From positions 434,001 to 498,000 of the forward strand of contig NZ_JACBJI010000002.1 in NCBI RefSeq assembly GCF_013401995.1: a stretch of DNA of 64,000 nt, in the 5' to 3' direction. This DNA is from Flavobacterium agri (GTDB lineage Bacteria; Bacteroidota; Bacteroidia; Flavobacteriales; Flavobacteriaceae). Made by a program: the position numbers and the translations under genes. Position 1 is the stretch's first letter. The number at the start of each line of letters is the position of its first letter. The notes below the pieces were generated by a model. The model was not told the origin of the DNA and did not search any database. It was given only the letters and a program-made list of their open reading frames with translations. This document shows positions 26,399 through 35,999 of the stretch, in pieces.

Positions 26399-27679
26399 AT
26401 GAAAACAAAAGTAAGCAAAGGCCTGATAATCGGTGTACTCATTGCAGCCGCTCCGGTTTCGGCCCAGAAAAAGGCAGATGATAGCATCCGCCCTTATGAG
26501 GTACACATCGCCGATGAAAAACTCTCAGACCTCAAACAACGCATTTCGGCCACCAAATGGCCAGACCAAGAACTTGTAAAAGACGAAACGCAAGGAGTAC
26601 AACTTGCTACGATGAAAGCGCTCGCCGATTATTGGGCCAACCAATACGACTGGCGCAAAATGGAAGCCAAACTAAACGCTTTGCCACAATTCGTCACGAC
26701 GATTGACGGTGTCGACATCCATTTCATCCACGTACGCTCGAAACACAAAAACGCGCTTCCGGTAATCATTACCCACGGATGGCCGGGGTCGATAATCGAA
26801 CAAATGAAAATCATCGGGCCGCTCACCGATCCTACGAAATACGGGGGTAAAGCCGAAGATGCGTTCGATGTCGTGATTCCGTCGCTTCCGGGACACGGGT
26901 TTTCGGGAAAACCTACCGAATTGGGGTGGAATCCGGTACACGTGGCAAAAGTCTGGATCAAACTCATGGATCGGCTCGGCTATAAAAAATACGTGGCTCA
27001 AGGCGGCGATTGGGGCAACGCGGTTTCCGAAAATATGGCCGTGATCGCACCCGCAGGATTGTTGGGAATCCATACGAACATGGCCGCAACGGTTCCCGCC
27101 GAAATCTCGAAAGCTTTGGCCGAAGGAAAAATGCCGAACGGGCTTTCGGCCGACGAGCAAAATGCGTACAAACAACTTGATTTCTTCTACAAAAAAGGAT
27201 TGGGTTACGCGTCCGAAATGAGCCTGCGCCCGCAAACGCTTTACGGCATAGACGATTCGCCCATAGGCCTTGCCGCCTGGATGCTCGACCACGACGATCG
27301 CAGCCAAAAACTGATCGCACGCGTTTTCGAAGGCAAACAAGAAGGCTTGACGCGAGACGACATTCTCGACAATATCACATTGTATTGGCTTACGAATACA
27401 GGCATCTCTTCGGCTCGTTTTTATTGGGAAGCATCCCAAAATGCTACGGGCGGTTTCTTTGATCCGCGCGGTTTGAAAATCCCGGTTGCCGTAAGTGCTT
27501 TCCCCGATGAAATCTATGCCGTGCCGAAAAGCTGGGCAGAACGCGCGTATCCGAAATTGATTTACTACAATGCATTGGACAAAGGCGGACACTTCGCAGC
27601 CTGGGAACAACCCAAAGCGTTCACCGAAGAATTGCGGGCGGCGTTCAAACCGTTAAGATCGGGTTTAAATGTCAAATAA
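26399..27679 (+). CDS. Exported epoxide hydrolase-like alpha/beta hydrolase
   Basis: A 426-residue protein with a signal peptide (1-22), placing it in the periplasm or outside the cell. Residues about 30-140 are the epoxide-hydrolase N-terminal (EHN) lid domain. The alpha/beta-hydrolase core has the oxyanion motif HGWPG (126-130), the nucleophile Asp204 in GGDWG, and a C-terminal catalytic His in KGGHFAAWEQP. These match the microsomal-type epoxide hydrolase family, which opens epoxides to diols through an aspartyl ester. The natural substrate is unknown. Neighbours suggest detoxification or oxidative catabolism. Confidence 0.87.
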   Translation: MKTKVSKGLIIGVLIAAAPVSAQKKADDSIRPYEVHIADEKLSDLKQRISATKWPDQELVKDETQGVQLATMKALADYWANQYDWRKMEAKLNALPQFVTTIDGVDIHFIHVRSKHKNALPVIITHGWPGSIIEQMKIIGPLTDPTKYGGKAEDAFDVVIPSLPGHGFSGKPTELGWNPVHVAKVWIKLMDRLGYKKYVAQGGDWGNAVSENMAVIAPAGLLGIHTNMAATVPAEISKALAEGKMPNGLSADEQNAYKQLDFFYKKGLGYASEMSLRPQTLYGIDDSPIGLAAWMLDHDDRSQKLIARVFEGKQEGLTRDDILDNITLYWLTNTGISSARFYWEASQNATGGFFDPRGLKIPVAVSAFPDEIYAVPKSWAERAYPKLIYYNALDKGGHFAAWEQPKAFTEELRAAFKPLRSGLNVK

Positions 27680-27710
27680 GCGAATCCGTAATCAATAAAA
27701 AGCACGCAAA

Positions 27711-28478
27711 ATGAAAACTTTAGTATTGACCGCCTTGCTGTTTTTAGGTTATCATGGCGAGGCACAAAAATCGAATACGATGAAAACTCAAAACGAAGAT
27801 TCCCGCAAAATTTCAGAAATACTCGAAAAGGATTATTTCGAAGGGATTTATACAGGCGACGTGGCGCGTCTTAAAAAAATCTATTATCCCGGCACGCTGC
27901 TTTTCGGAGACGTGAAAGGCCAGCCTTACGCCAAAACATTACCCGAATACCTCGACGGCATGGCGCATCGTCAAAGCCCGAAAGATTCCGGAAAACCGTT
28001 TAAAGGACAAGTGTTGGACATTAAGGTCACGAATTCGATCGCGATTGCCGAGGTAAAAGTGAAAATGTACGATTTCGATTATCACGAATACCTGTCTTTC
28101 CACAAACTCGACGGAAAATGGCTGCTCGTGAACAAAATGATCAGCGATGTAGCCGAAAGCAAAACCAACGTCGTCGCCGAGAAAAAATCGAACCTGATCG
28201 CCACGCTCGAAGTATTGCCGGGATTCGAATCCGAAGTCAAAAAAGCCATGAGCAAACTGGCTGCCGAGACGCAAAAAGAAGCCGATAACGAACTGTTTAT
28301 CGTGAGCACAAGAAACGAATCGCCTCTTACGATAGTCGTTTACGAAATATACAAAAGCGATGCGGCCTTCGAATACCACAAAACGACGCCACATGCCCAA
28401 GCGTTTTTCGAATTCGTCAAAGGCAAGATTAAAGACGACAACATCGACCTTGATTTTTTGACCTTGTCGCCACAATAA
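27711..28478 (+). CDS. Exported NTF2-like / antibiotic-biosynthesis-monooxygenase fusion
   Basis: A 255-residue protein with a signal peptide of about 19 residues. Residues about 30-150 resemble the lumazine-binding or SnoaL/NTF2-like fold (YFEGIYTGDVARLKKIYYP, HKLDGKWLLVNK). Residues about 160-250 resemble an ABM-type ferredoxin-like monooxygenase (LEVLPGFESEVKKAM, YEIYKSDAAFEYH, TTPHAQAF). ABM proteins oxidise quinol-like aromatics without a metal cofactor; the substrate here is unknown. It lies 31 bp after the epoxide hydrolase gene and is probably the last gene of that operon. Confidence 0.8.
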   Translation: MKTLVLTALLFLGYHGEAQKSNTMKTQNEDSRKISEILEKDYFEGIYTGDVARLKKIYYPGTLLFGDVKGQPYAKTLPEYLDGMAHRQSPKDSGKPFKGQVLDIKVTNSIAIAEVKVKMYDFDYHEYLSFHKLDGKWLLVNKMISDVAESKTNVVAEKKSNLIATLEVLPGFESEVKKAMSKLAAETQKEADNELFIVSTRNESPLTIVVYEIYKSDAAFEYHKTTPHAQAFFEFVKGKIKDDNIDLDFLTLSPQ

Positions 28479-28493
28479 AGATTCAACCACAGA

Positions 28494-28610
28494 CTAACCC
28501 AGTCGGGTTGGAAGTGAGAAAGTGAACCATCGTGCGGCATTCCATGAGAGGACCGTCCAATGGGGGAGTTGTATGGATGTGACCACTGCTTGAAATTCAA
28601 GTGGTGGTCA
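28494..28610. other. Hairpin-rich noncoding stretch, possible structured RNA or element remnant
   Basis: This segment between genes is richer in GC than usual for intergenic DNA here. CTAACCC (28494-28500) pairs with GGGTTGG (28505-28511). A 14-bp arm at 28580-28593 pairs with 28597-28610 across a 3-nt loop, with two G-U wobbles that read as RNA pairs if the plus strand is transcribed. A smaller GGAC/GTCC element lies between. No coding frame here resembles a protein. It could be an RNA element, a repeat of REP type or a mobile-element relic; I cannot tell which. Confidence 0.4.
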
Positions 28611-28681
28611 TTGGCGTAAGAAATCGGAAGTTGTTCGCGGATTTCTCATTTATTCCGATATTTGGTCGAAACTGCAACCCG

Positions 28682-29038
28682 ATGAATTTCCTATTCCATC
28701 TTCGCGGCGCCGACGAACTCAAAGCCGAGCGCGGACACGTTCCTGAGGCGTTCTATGAAGCCGTGCAACAGGTCGATACAGACGATTTTGTCTATGCTTA
28801 CGACGGTGGTTTCGTACATTCCGTAGAAATGCATGACCGTCTTTACAAACCCGACACGTTCAGCAGTTACGTGATTTTTAGGCTTGTGATCGCCCCGAAT
28901 TCAGAAATTGGAACAGATTTGCTGCAAGAAGTAGTAGTAAAACTAAAAGAAGCCAATTTCGCGAGGCCGGTCGAGTCACACCATCACTACCAGGTTTTCT
29001 CTTTGGAAACGATCGACACTTCTTTCGATGATGATTAG
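28682..29038 (+). CDS. Small protein of unknown function
   Basis: A 118-residue soluble, acidic protein without signal peptide or membrane segment. Nothing in it matches a family I recognise. The pattern (MNFLFHLRG start, alternating strands, central helix LLQEVVVKLKEANF, His-rich HHHYQVFSLET end) suggests a small alpha/beta fold. The frame is open from 28601, but the ATG at 28682 is preferred because the upstream part overlaps the hairpin region and has odd composition. Confidence 0.6.
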   Translation: MNFLFHLRGADELKAERGHVPEAFYEAVQQVDTDDFVYAYDGGFVHSVEMHDRLYKPDTFSSYVIFRLVIAPNSEIGTDLLQEVVVKLKEANFARPVESHHHYQVFSLETIDTSFDDD

Positions 29039-29041
29039 TAA

Positions 29042-29077
29042 CAAAAAAAGAAAGAGGGAACTAACACGATCCCTCTT
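29042..29077 (-). terminator. Terminator for the fasciclin gene
   Basis: AAGAGGGA (29052-29059) pairs with TCCCTCTT (29070-29077). On the minus strand the stem is followed by a T-rich run (complement of the A run at 29042-29053). It lies 27 bp past the stop of the leftward gene. Confidence 0.75.
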
Positions 29078-29103
29078 CTCCAATGTTCAACTAAGCGTAA
29101 AAG

Positions 29104-30075
29104 TTAAAGGCTCGGCAGCAATACCTTGTCGATTACGTGGATGACGCCGTTCGATGCCTGCACATCGGTAACGGTTATATTGCTGACACGGCCGTTAAAG
29201 TCGGTAATTTTCGGGCCGCCCGTAAGGCCGATCGTGAATGAATCTCCGGCGAAAGTGTCTACCATCATTCCGTCCGTCAAGGCACTCGAAAGCACGTTGG
29301 CATTCGTGACGACGTGATATTTTAGGGTTTTTTCCAAAGTCGCTTGTGGAATGTCATTCAAACCTGCAAGGCTAAGTTCGGTAAGAAGGCTCGCAAAAGC
29401 GGTATTGGTCGGTGCGAAAACGGTAAAAGGTGAATTCGCCGATCCGGATAGTATCCCCACAAAATCGGGTTGGTCGTCTCTCGTCAACGCCTGAACCAAA
29501 ACCGAAAAGTTCGCGTTGGCAACTGCATGGTTCACGACTGTCGGCAATCCGATAACGCCATCGACGATATGGATCACGCCGTTACTCGCCTGAACGTCGG
29601 CCGTTGTTACGGTAGCGCCGCCATTTGCCGTTCCGCCGTTAATGACCACACCGCTCGACGTATTGATGTACATACTTAACGTATTGGTGGTCGAGGCGCT
29701 TCCTTTCGCTAACGTTTTCACATAACCCGTAGCCAATTGGCTCGAAGTGGTTTCGCCCGAAATGACGTGGTTGAGCAGGATTTCTTTCAAAGCCGCAACA
29801 GGAACGGCATCCACATTCGCGTATCCGTTCGCCTGGAGAAATGCATTGAACGCGGCATTCGTAGGAGCGAAAACCGTGTATTGCGTATTGCCGTCTAAAG
29901 TTGCCACAAGATCGGCCCTGTCGAGCGCGTCTACAAGAACGCTAAGATTCGCATTTGCCGACGCGATTTCTGCAATCGTCTGTCCCGAATTGTTCGAACC
30001 GTCATCATCGCTGCTGCACGACCACGCGCATACGGCCAAGCAAAGCATCGCAATTTTTTTTAATTGTGTTTTCAT
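29104..30075 (-). CDS. Fasciclin (FAS1) domain lipoprotein
   Basis: A 323-residue lipoprotein. The lipobox cysteine is residue 20 or so (CAWSC), followed by SSDDDG, which fits the surface-export signal known in Flavobacteria. Two FAS1 domains follow (about 35-170 and 180-323), each with the conserved TVFAPTNAAF / TVFAPTNTAF and the ending VQASNGVIHIVD / VQASNGVIHVIDKVLLP. FAS1 domains mediate adhesion or polymer binding. The gene is monocistronic, bounded by a terminator. Confidence 0.92.
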   Translation of the reverse strand: MKTQLKKIAMLCLAVCAWSCSSDDDGSNNSGQTIAEIASANANLSVLVDALDRADLVATLDGNTQYTVFAPTNAAFNAFLQANGYANVDAVPVAALKEILLNHVISGETTSSQLATGYVKTLAKGSASTTNTLSMYINTSSGVVINGGTANGGATVTTADVQASNGVIHIVDGVIGLPTVVNHAVANANFSVLVQALTRDDQPDFVGILSGSANSPFTVFAPTNTAFASLLTELSLAGLNDIPQATLEKTLKYHVVTNANVLSSALTDGMMVDTFAGDSFTIGLTGGPKITDFNGRVSNITVTDVQASNGVIHVIDKVLLPSL

Positions 30076-30123
30076 TTGTGTTATCGTTATTGTTTACCTA
30101 AAGTTAACACCGCAATTTATTTT

Positions 30124-30151
30124 GTTTAACACAATTATAAAAAAGTTAAAC
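30124..30151 (-). promoter_or_regulatory. Inverted repeat upstream of the fasciclin gene
   Basis: GTTTAAC (30124-30130) and GTTAAAC (30145-30151) form a 7-bp inverted repeat with an AT-rich 14-bp spacer, 49-76 bp upstream of the start. The spacer holds a possible -7 element on the minus strand. An operator or promoter is plausible but unproven. Confidence 0.3.
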
Positions 30152-30305
30152 AATGTTGATGTGATAATTCGTACGTTTTCTCACCAATTACTCGAAATCG
30201 CACTGAGATAGAGGAATAGCAGCGTGTCGACCCAATTAAGATTTATCGTAAAATTGAACAAACGCTCCACAAAAGCTTGTACTGAGAACGATACTTCCGA
30301 TTTTA

Positions 30306-30345
30306 CTAAAAAAACAAACCCCGAAAAAACGAGTTTCCGGGGTTT
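30306..30345 (-). terminator. Terminator for the 1877-residue adhesin gene
   Basis: AAACCCCG (30316-30323) and CGGGGTTT (30338-30345) form a stem. On the minus strand it is followed by a T run (30306-30314 region), 21 bp past the stop at 30366. Confidence 0.85.
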
Positions 30346-30365
30346 GCCAACTATTTTGGGTCAGT

Positions 30366-33300
30366 TTATTTCTTGACGATCTTGAACGTCTTCGAAGCGT
30401 TTTCAGACGAAGCTTTCACAAGGAAAGTGCCCGCAGGAAGTCCCGACATGTCGATTTGCGTTTGGGCCGCATTCACCTGTTTCGCCATGATTTTCTGTCC
30501 TAGCAAACTGAAGATTTCCACTTGCGTAAGCTCGCCTTCGTATTCGATGTTAAGCACGTCGCTCACCGGATTCGGGTAAATCCTGAACGCTTTCGGGTCA
30601 AGGTCGCGTACGCCCAATTCCGTAACCGGGATACATGCCGACGTCGCCGAGCATTCCCCGACCGTGATCACGGCATAATAATCTCCGATTACCGTCGGTG
30701 TGAACGATTGTCCGTTTTCGCCAGCGATCAAAACGTTCGCACAAGTATACCATTCGTATGTCGCACCAGCTTGTGCGGCGGTCAAAATTCCCGAAGTCAA
30801 GGTCACTGCCGCGTTTGGAGCAGGAGTGACGCTTATCGTAATTTCGGATGAAGGCAAAGAATCGCAATTTCCGTTATTTACGGAAACCGAATAATTTCCT
30901 GAAGCTGAAACCGTGATCGATTGCGTCGTAGCGCCAGTTGACCAAACGTTTCCTGTCGCGGAAGATGAAGTCAAAGTCACTTCACCGCCTTCGCAGAAAG
31001 TCGTTGCGCCAGAAGCCGAAATCGTCGGAGTCGCAGGCAATGGATTTACCGTTACCGTTGTCGCCGTCGATGCAGCTGACGAACAAGTTCCGTTATCTAC
31101 CGTAACCGAATAATTTCCTGAGGCCGAAACCGTGATCGATTGCGTCGTCGCGCCTGTTGACCAGATGTTTCCGGTTGCCGAAGATGAAGTTAGGGTAACG
31201 CTTCCACCTTCGCAGAAAGTTGTCGCGCCAGAAGCCGAAATCGTCGGAGTCGTCGGCAATGCGTTTACCGTAACGGTCGTCGCCGTCGATGCAGCCGAAT
31301 CGCAGTTCCCGTTATTTACCGTTACTGAATAGTTTCCAGAAGCCGAAACCGTGATCGACTGTGTCGTCGCGCCATTTGACCAAACGTTTCCTGTAGCAGA
31401 AGAAGAAGTCAAAGTCACTTCCCCACCTTGGCAGAAAGTTGTCACACCTGAAGCCGAAATCGTCGGAGTCGTTGGCAATGGGTTTACCGTTACTGTTGTC
31501 GCCGTCGATGCGGCTGACGAACAAGTTCCGTTATCTACCGTAACCGAATAATTTCCTGAGGCCGAAACCGTGATCGATTGTGTCGTCGCGCCTGTTGACC
31601 AGATGTTTCCGGTTGCGGATGAAGATGTCAAAGTCACACTTCCACCCTGACAGAAAGTCGTCGCGCCAGAAGCGGAAACCGTTGGCGTCGCTGGCAATGG
31701 ATTCACAGTGACTGTCGTAGTAGCCGAAGTAGCCGAAGCACAAGAGCCGTTGTCCACGAAAACTGAATACGTTCCCGAAGCTGAAACCGTGATCGATTGT
31801 GTCGTCGCGCCGTTCGACCAGTTATTTCCGGTTGCCGAAGATGATGTCAATGTCACGCTTCCACCTTGGCAGAATGTCGTTGTTCCGGAAGCTGAAATCG
31901 TCGGTGTTGCAGGCAATGGATTCACTGTAATTGTGGTCGCCGCCGATGTTGCCGATCCGCAACCTGAGCCCGCCACCGAAACCGTGTAGTTCCCTGATGC
32001 CGAGACCGTGATGGATTGTGTCGTTGCACCGTTCGACCAAGTATTTCCCGTTGCAGCCGAAGACGTCAAAGTAACGCTTCCGCCCTGGCAGAACGTCGTT
32101 GCGCCCGAAGCTGAAATCGTTGGTGCAACCGTTGCCGGATTCACCGTGACCGTCACTTCGTTTGAAACTGCCGAATCACAAGTTCCGTTATCCACATAAA
32201 CCGAGTATGTTCCCGAAGCAGAAACCGTGATGAATTGCGTTGTCGCGCCGTTCGACCAAACGTTTCCGGTAGCCGATGACGAGATAAGCGTCACGTTTCC
32301 GCCTTGACAGAAAGTAGTCGCGCCTGTCGGAGTGATCGTTGGCGTTGCGGGAAGCGGGTTCACCGTAACCGTTGTCGCTGCCGAAGCGTTCGACGTACAG
32401 CCGCCGCTCGTCGTCGAAACGGAGTAGTTGCCTGAAGCCGTAACCGTGATCGATTGGGTCGTCGCGCCGTTTGACCACAGGTTTCCGGTGCTGATCGAAG
32501 ACGTTAAAGTCACACTTCCGCCCTGGCAGAAAGTCGTCGCACCTGAAGCCGTGATCGTCGGAGTTACCGGCAATGGCGTAACCGTCACGTTCGTGTTGGC
32601 CGAAACTGCAGACGTACAGCCTGAATTTGTCACCGAAACCGAATAGATTCCGGCTTGTGTTACCGTGATCGATTGTGTCGTCGCGCCTGTTGACCAGAGG
32701 TTTCCGGTTGCAGAAGATGAAGTCAGGGTCACGCTTCCGCCTTGGCAGAACGTCGTTGCGCCCGAAGCCGAAATCGTCGGTTGTGCCGGAATCGGGTTTA
32801 CCGTTACCGTTGTTGCAGCCGATGAAGCCGAAGCACAAGTGCCGTTAGAAACCGAGACCGTATAGTTTCCTGAAGCCGAAACCGTGATGGATTGCGTAGT
32901 CGCACCTGTAGACCAAGTGTTTCCGGTTGCTGCAGATGACGTCAAGGTCACGCTTCCTCCTTGGCAGAAAGTCGTTGCGCCAGAAGCCGAAATCGTCGGA
33001 GTTGCCGGAGCCGGATTTACCGTCACCGCAGTCACCGCAGACGGAGCCGAAGCACAAGTACCGTTGTTGAACGTAACCGAGTAGTTTCCGGTAGCCGAAA
33101 CCGTGATCGACTGTGTCGTGGCACCGTTTGACCAGACGTTTCCTGTTGTTGCGGATGATGTCAAGGTCACACTTCCGCCCTGGCAGAACGTCGTCGCGCC
33201 AGATGCTGTGATTGTCGGAACAACTGCGGTAAATGTCGCGCTGATTGTGTGGTTAGCCGATACGTTCGAGAACGTGTACGTCGTGATTGCCCCTTGTGAA

Positions 33301-35999
33301 ACGCCATCGACCAAAACGTCGGCAATGAGGTAAGCACAGTTTGGCGTGATCGTGTAGGTTTGGTTCGTACCTGTCGGAACGTTTGTCGTTCCAGCCGGAG
33401 TAACCGTTCCGCCCGTTCCTGCCGAAGCCGAGATCGCGAAACCTGCCACGTTGCTTTCGCTCGCGCCCGGAGTCGGGGTCAAAAGATTTCTTGGAAAACA
33501 GTCGTAATCTGTCGTGACGCTAGGGATTGGAGTTCCGATGCCATCGATGGTCGGGTTGCTTCCCGCCACGAGGTGCAAGTCGTTCTGTGAAGCGAAAACA
33601 GGAAGAACCTGGATGGAGTTCGCGTCTTTGCCCGAAACCGCCTGCCACGCAGCGAGATTGGCGTGAGCTGTTCCCACGGCAGTCGAAAGGCCGCCGGAAC
33701 GGAATCCGCCTGCCTGGGCACCGCCTATGTAAAATACGTTGTTGTCGGAAACCAAATTGTTGAAAGTGCTGCTCAACGTACCGAAAGCGTAGGTTTTCGT
33801 GTTGGCCGTTCCTGATGCGATCTGCGTGGTCGAAATGATGTTGTTTTTCATTTCCACAGAAGGATCGAGACCTGAAATCGCGATGCCGTAGCTTGGTGAT
33901 TGAATCGATCCAGCACCGCGGTCACCATATAGGTTGATCGTGTTGTGATAAAGTTTCGTGACCGAAGCGACGGCTCCGACCACCCAGATTCCAGCCGTAT
34001 GGTAATTGCCTTGTGACAAGCCCGCCACGTTGCTGATCATGTTGTTTTGTATCACATTGGGCGCGCCTGTAGAGGTTCCCGAAATCGCGATACCCGCGGC
34101 CGAACCTCCAAACGAAGTCGCGTTCGTAGCTCCCGTGACCAAATTGTTCGCCACCAAAGCACCGCTGATTCCGCCGCTTGTGACGCTTGGTGAATACGCT
34201 TGCCCTGAGCCGATGGCCAAAGCCACTGTTTCGGAAATACTGTACGCACTCGGAGTTTCAACGAATACTTTGTTGTACGTCACCTGTGGATTGATCTGGT
34301 GCGAGATGAAAACCCCGTTCCGACCGACCCTATCAGTGCCAGTACCCGAAACCTCGTTTTGGGTAATGACCAGGTTCATGTCCTGGTTAGAAACGCTCAC
34401 ACCTGCCGAATAGAAGCCAGTAGCGACTTTCTTGGCCGAACAGTTTTCCACGCGGTTGTTTTCGTTGTGTGCCGTAGACGGAACCGCAATCGAGTTAGGG
34501 AACATGCGGAACATGACACCATATCCACTCGTAGCCGCATAACCTTTAGTGTTGATGTTCTTGACCGTGTTGTTGTTCGCGCCAGCCGCAGCCGACTGGA
34601 ACAAGATTACTGCCGAATTCGCACTCGTATTGTTCACGAAAGAAAGTTGGCGCAAAGATGCGTCTCCACCAACGAGGCAACTTGCAGCAGTCGCGCCCGT
34701 AAGCGATCCGTTGATAGTCACGTTGTCGGTGCCTTCAAAACGGAACAGGCCGAGGTTGTCGACGCTGTTGCTCAATGTTCCTGTAACGGTTCTTGGCGCT
34801 CCGAATGGCTGGATCAGTACTGGTTGGCCGCTCGCGATTTCATTGAGGGCGTGCTTTCCGGTTTCTCCCGTGATGTCAGAGATGATGTTGATCGTAAGCG
34901 GTCCAGAAACACCGGCTATGCGCGTGTTGATGGCTTGGAAAATTCCGCCGTCGTTCGTAAGCGATGGGTAATCGCCACCGACTCCGACAGTATAAGTTCC
35001 CTGCATCGGAGGCAATACGTCGGTAATGGTCAAGGTAGCTGTCGCGCCGTTTGCAATCGTCGTCCCGTTGGGATTCGAAAGCGTCAGGTTGATCGTTTCC
35101 GCATTGTCGAGCACGAAGTCGGCATTGACCGGAATCGTAAAGGTTTTTGGCGTCATGTCACCGTCGGCCCAAGTCAAGGTTCCTGAAACTGCTGTGTAAT
35201 CGGTTCCGGCGATTGCCGTTCCGTCGCTTGTGGCGTAGTTGATTGAAACTGCGCCCGTTGAGCCGCCGTTTCGGTTGACCGTGATGGTGGCCATCGTATT
35301 TTCTGATGCCGTGAACGTCGCGTTGTCAAACGAAACATGCCCCGCTGAACCCGGTGTGGTGTAAAAAATCTGGATGTTGGGACGCCCGCTTTCCGGAACG
35401 CCGTAATCGTCTTCGTCAAAAGGCGATGTCCAGGAATACCAATATTGTGAAGAATTGGTTGGTCCTAATGACCATCTGAATTGTTTGGCGTTAATCGATT
35501 CACTTATGGAGTTTCCACCATCAGTAGCGACCACAACGCGGATGTTGTTGCCAGTGTAAGTCACAGGTGTCGCAAACGGAATGTTGATCCAGCCGCCCGG
35601 CACGAACGCGGCAGAAGGCATTGTTCCGGAATACTGTGCCGCTCCGGAAGGTTCAACATTTGAATAAATCGATGAAAAGAAACTTGTGCCGGTTCCCGCA
35701 TTGCTCAAATAGACCTTCAAAGGTGTATTCTGCGGCCCGTTGGCGGTCTGCAGGTAATAGCGGATGCCTGTGATCGAAGAACCTGCGGCTATGCCAAGTT
35801 CGGCGGCCGTGTAGTAAGAGGCCAATCGCTCGTGGTTATCGTTTACGGAAATCGGCCGATTGTCCAGGAAGCCGTAAGTGTTCCCCGCAGGAATCGTCAC
35901 TTGGGCCGATAGGGCCTGGCATGCAAAAAAGACCAGGCTCAACATAAGGAAAGACCGCAAGCGTTGCCATCTTTCCGAAATAGGGTAATTCTGTTTCAA
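30366..35999 (-). CDS. Giant T9SS-secreted adhesin with Calx-beta, beta-helix and eleven PKD-like repeats
   Basis: A 1877-residue surface protein. Signal peptide about 1-32. A beta-rich N-terminal domain (about 33-210) precedes a Calx-beta domain (about 215-330: SINYATSDGTAIAGTDYTAV). A right-handed beta-helix-like stretch follows (about 340-860: NNRVENCSAKKV), then a divergent InlB B-repeat (about 870-940). Eleven 73-residue repeats span about 925-1727, each with TTFCQGGSVTLTSS, GATTQSITVSASGNYSV and a late Cys. The C-terminus (FRIYPNPVSDVLNIEYEG...TFKIVKK) is a type A sorting domain. Adhesion is the likely role. Upstream, a 77-bp promoter-like segment is homologous to one at 38710. Confidence 0.9.
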   Translation of the reverse strand: MKQNYPISERWQRLRSFLMLSLVFFACQALSAQVTIPAGNTYGFLDNRPISVNDNHERLASYYTAAELGIAAGSSITGIRYYLQTANGPQNTPLKVYLSNAGTGTSFFSSIYSNVEPSGAAQYSGTMPSAAFVPGGWINIPFATPVTYTGNNIRVVVATDGGNSISESINAKQFRWSLGPTNSSQYWYSWTSPFDEDDYGVPESGRPNIQIFYTTPGSAGHVSFDNATFTASENTMATITVNRNGGSTGAVSINYATSDGTAIAGTDYTAVSGTLTWADGDMTPKTFTIPVNADFVLDNAETINLTLSNPNGTTIANGATATLTITDVLPPMQGTYTVGVGGDYPSLTNDGGIFQAINTRIAGVSGPLTINIISDITGETGKHALNEIASGQPVLIQPFGAPRTVTGTLSNSVDNLGLFRFEGTDNVTINGSLTGATAASCLVGGDASLRQLSFVNNTSANSAVILFQSAAAGANNNTVKNINTKGYAATSGYGVMFRMFPNSIAVPSTAHNENNRVENCSAKKVATGFYSAGVSVSNQDMNLVITQNEVSGTGTDRVGRNGVFISHQINPQVTYNKVFVETPSAYSISETVALAIGSGQAYSPSVTSGGISGALVANNLVTGATNATSFGGSAAGIAISGTSTGAPNVIQNNMISNVAGLSQGNYHTAGIWVVGAVASVTKLYHNTINLYGDRGAGSIQSPSYGIAISGLDPSVEMKNNIISTTQIASGTANTKTYAFGTLSSTFNNLVSDNNVFYIGGAQAGGFRSGGLSTAVGTAHANLAAWQAVSGKDANSIQVLPVFASQNDLHLVAGSNPTIDGIGTPIPSVTTDYDCFPRNLLTPTPGASESNVAGFAISASAGTGGTVTPAGTTNVPTGTNQTYTITPNCAYLIADVLVDGVSQGAITTYTFSNVSANHTISATFTAVVPTITASGATTFCQGGSVTLTSSATTGNVWSNGATTQSITVSATGNYSVTFNNGTCASAPSAVTAVTVNPAPATPTISASGATTFCQGGSVTLTSSAATGNTWSTGATTQSITVSASGNYTVSVSNGTCASASSAATTVTVNPIPAQPTISASGATTFCQGGSVTLTSSSATGNLWSTGATTQSITVTQAGIYSVSVTNSGCTSAVSANTNVTVTPLPVTPTITASGATTFCQGGSVTLTSSISTGNLWSNGATTQSITVTASGNYSVSTTSGGCTSNASAATTVTVNPLPATPTITPTGATTFCQGGNVTLISSSATGNVWSNGATTQFITVSASGTYSVYVDNGTCDSAVSNEVTVTVNPATVAPTISASGATTFCQGGSVTLTSSAATGNTWSNGATTQSITVSASGNYTVSVAGSGCGSATSAATTITVNPLPATPTISASGTTTFCQGGSVTLTSSSATGNNWSNGATTQSITVSASGTYSVFVDNGSCASATSATTTVTVNPLPATPTVSASGATTFCQGGSVTLTSSSATGNIWSTGATTQSITVSASGNYSVTVDNGTCSSAASTATTVTVNPLPTTPTISASGVTTFCQGGEVTLTSSSATGNVWSNGATTQSITVSASGNYSVTVNNGNCDSAASTATTVTVNALPTTPTISASGATTFCEGGSVTLTSSSATGNIWSTGATTQSITVSASGNYSVTVDNGTCSSAASTATTVTVNPLPATPTISASGATTFCEGGEVTLTSSSATGNVWSTGATTQSITVSASGNYSVSVNNGNCDSLPSSEITISVTPAPNAAVTLTSGILTAAQAGATYEWYTCANVLIAGENGQSFTPTVIGDYYAVITVGECSATSACIPVTELGVRDLDPKAFRIYPNPVSDVLNIEYEGELTQVEIFSLLGQKIMAKQVNAAQTQIDMSGLPAGTFLVKASSENASKTFKIVKK
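30819..33227 (-). repeat. Eleven exact-length 219-bp tandem repeats
   Basis: Each unit is 219 bp (73 codons), in frame and highly similar, covering 2409 bp. The consensus protein unit runs from PATPTISASGATTFCQGG through TVTVNPL. Identical lengths and near-identical blocks such as the GATTQSITVSASG segment imply recent expansion, so copy number may vary between strains and short-read assemblies may collapse it. Confidence 0.9.

Noticed and set aside
28340..28600. Minus-strand open frame across the end of the NTF2-ABM gene
   Set aside because: It is antisense to a real gene and to the hairpin segment, and has no family resemblance.
28601..28681. 27-codon N-terminal extension of the small protein at 28682
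   Set aside because: It overlaps one arm of the hairpin region and has odd composition; the ATG at 28682 is better.
30819..33227. Regular spaced repeats that could be read as a CRISPR array
   Set aside because: The units are 219 bp, in frame, with no unique spacers, and encode a protein repeat.
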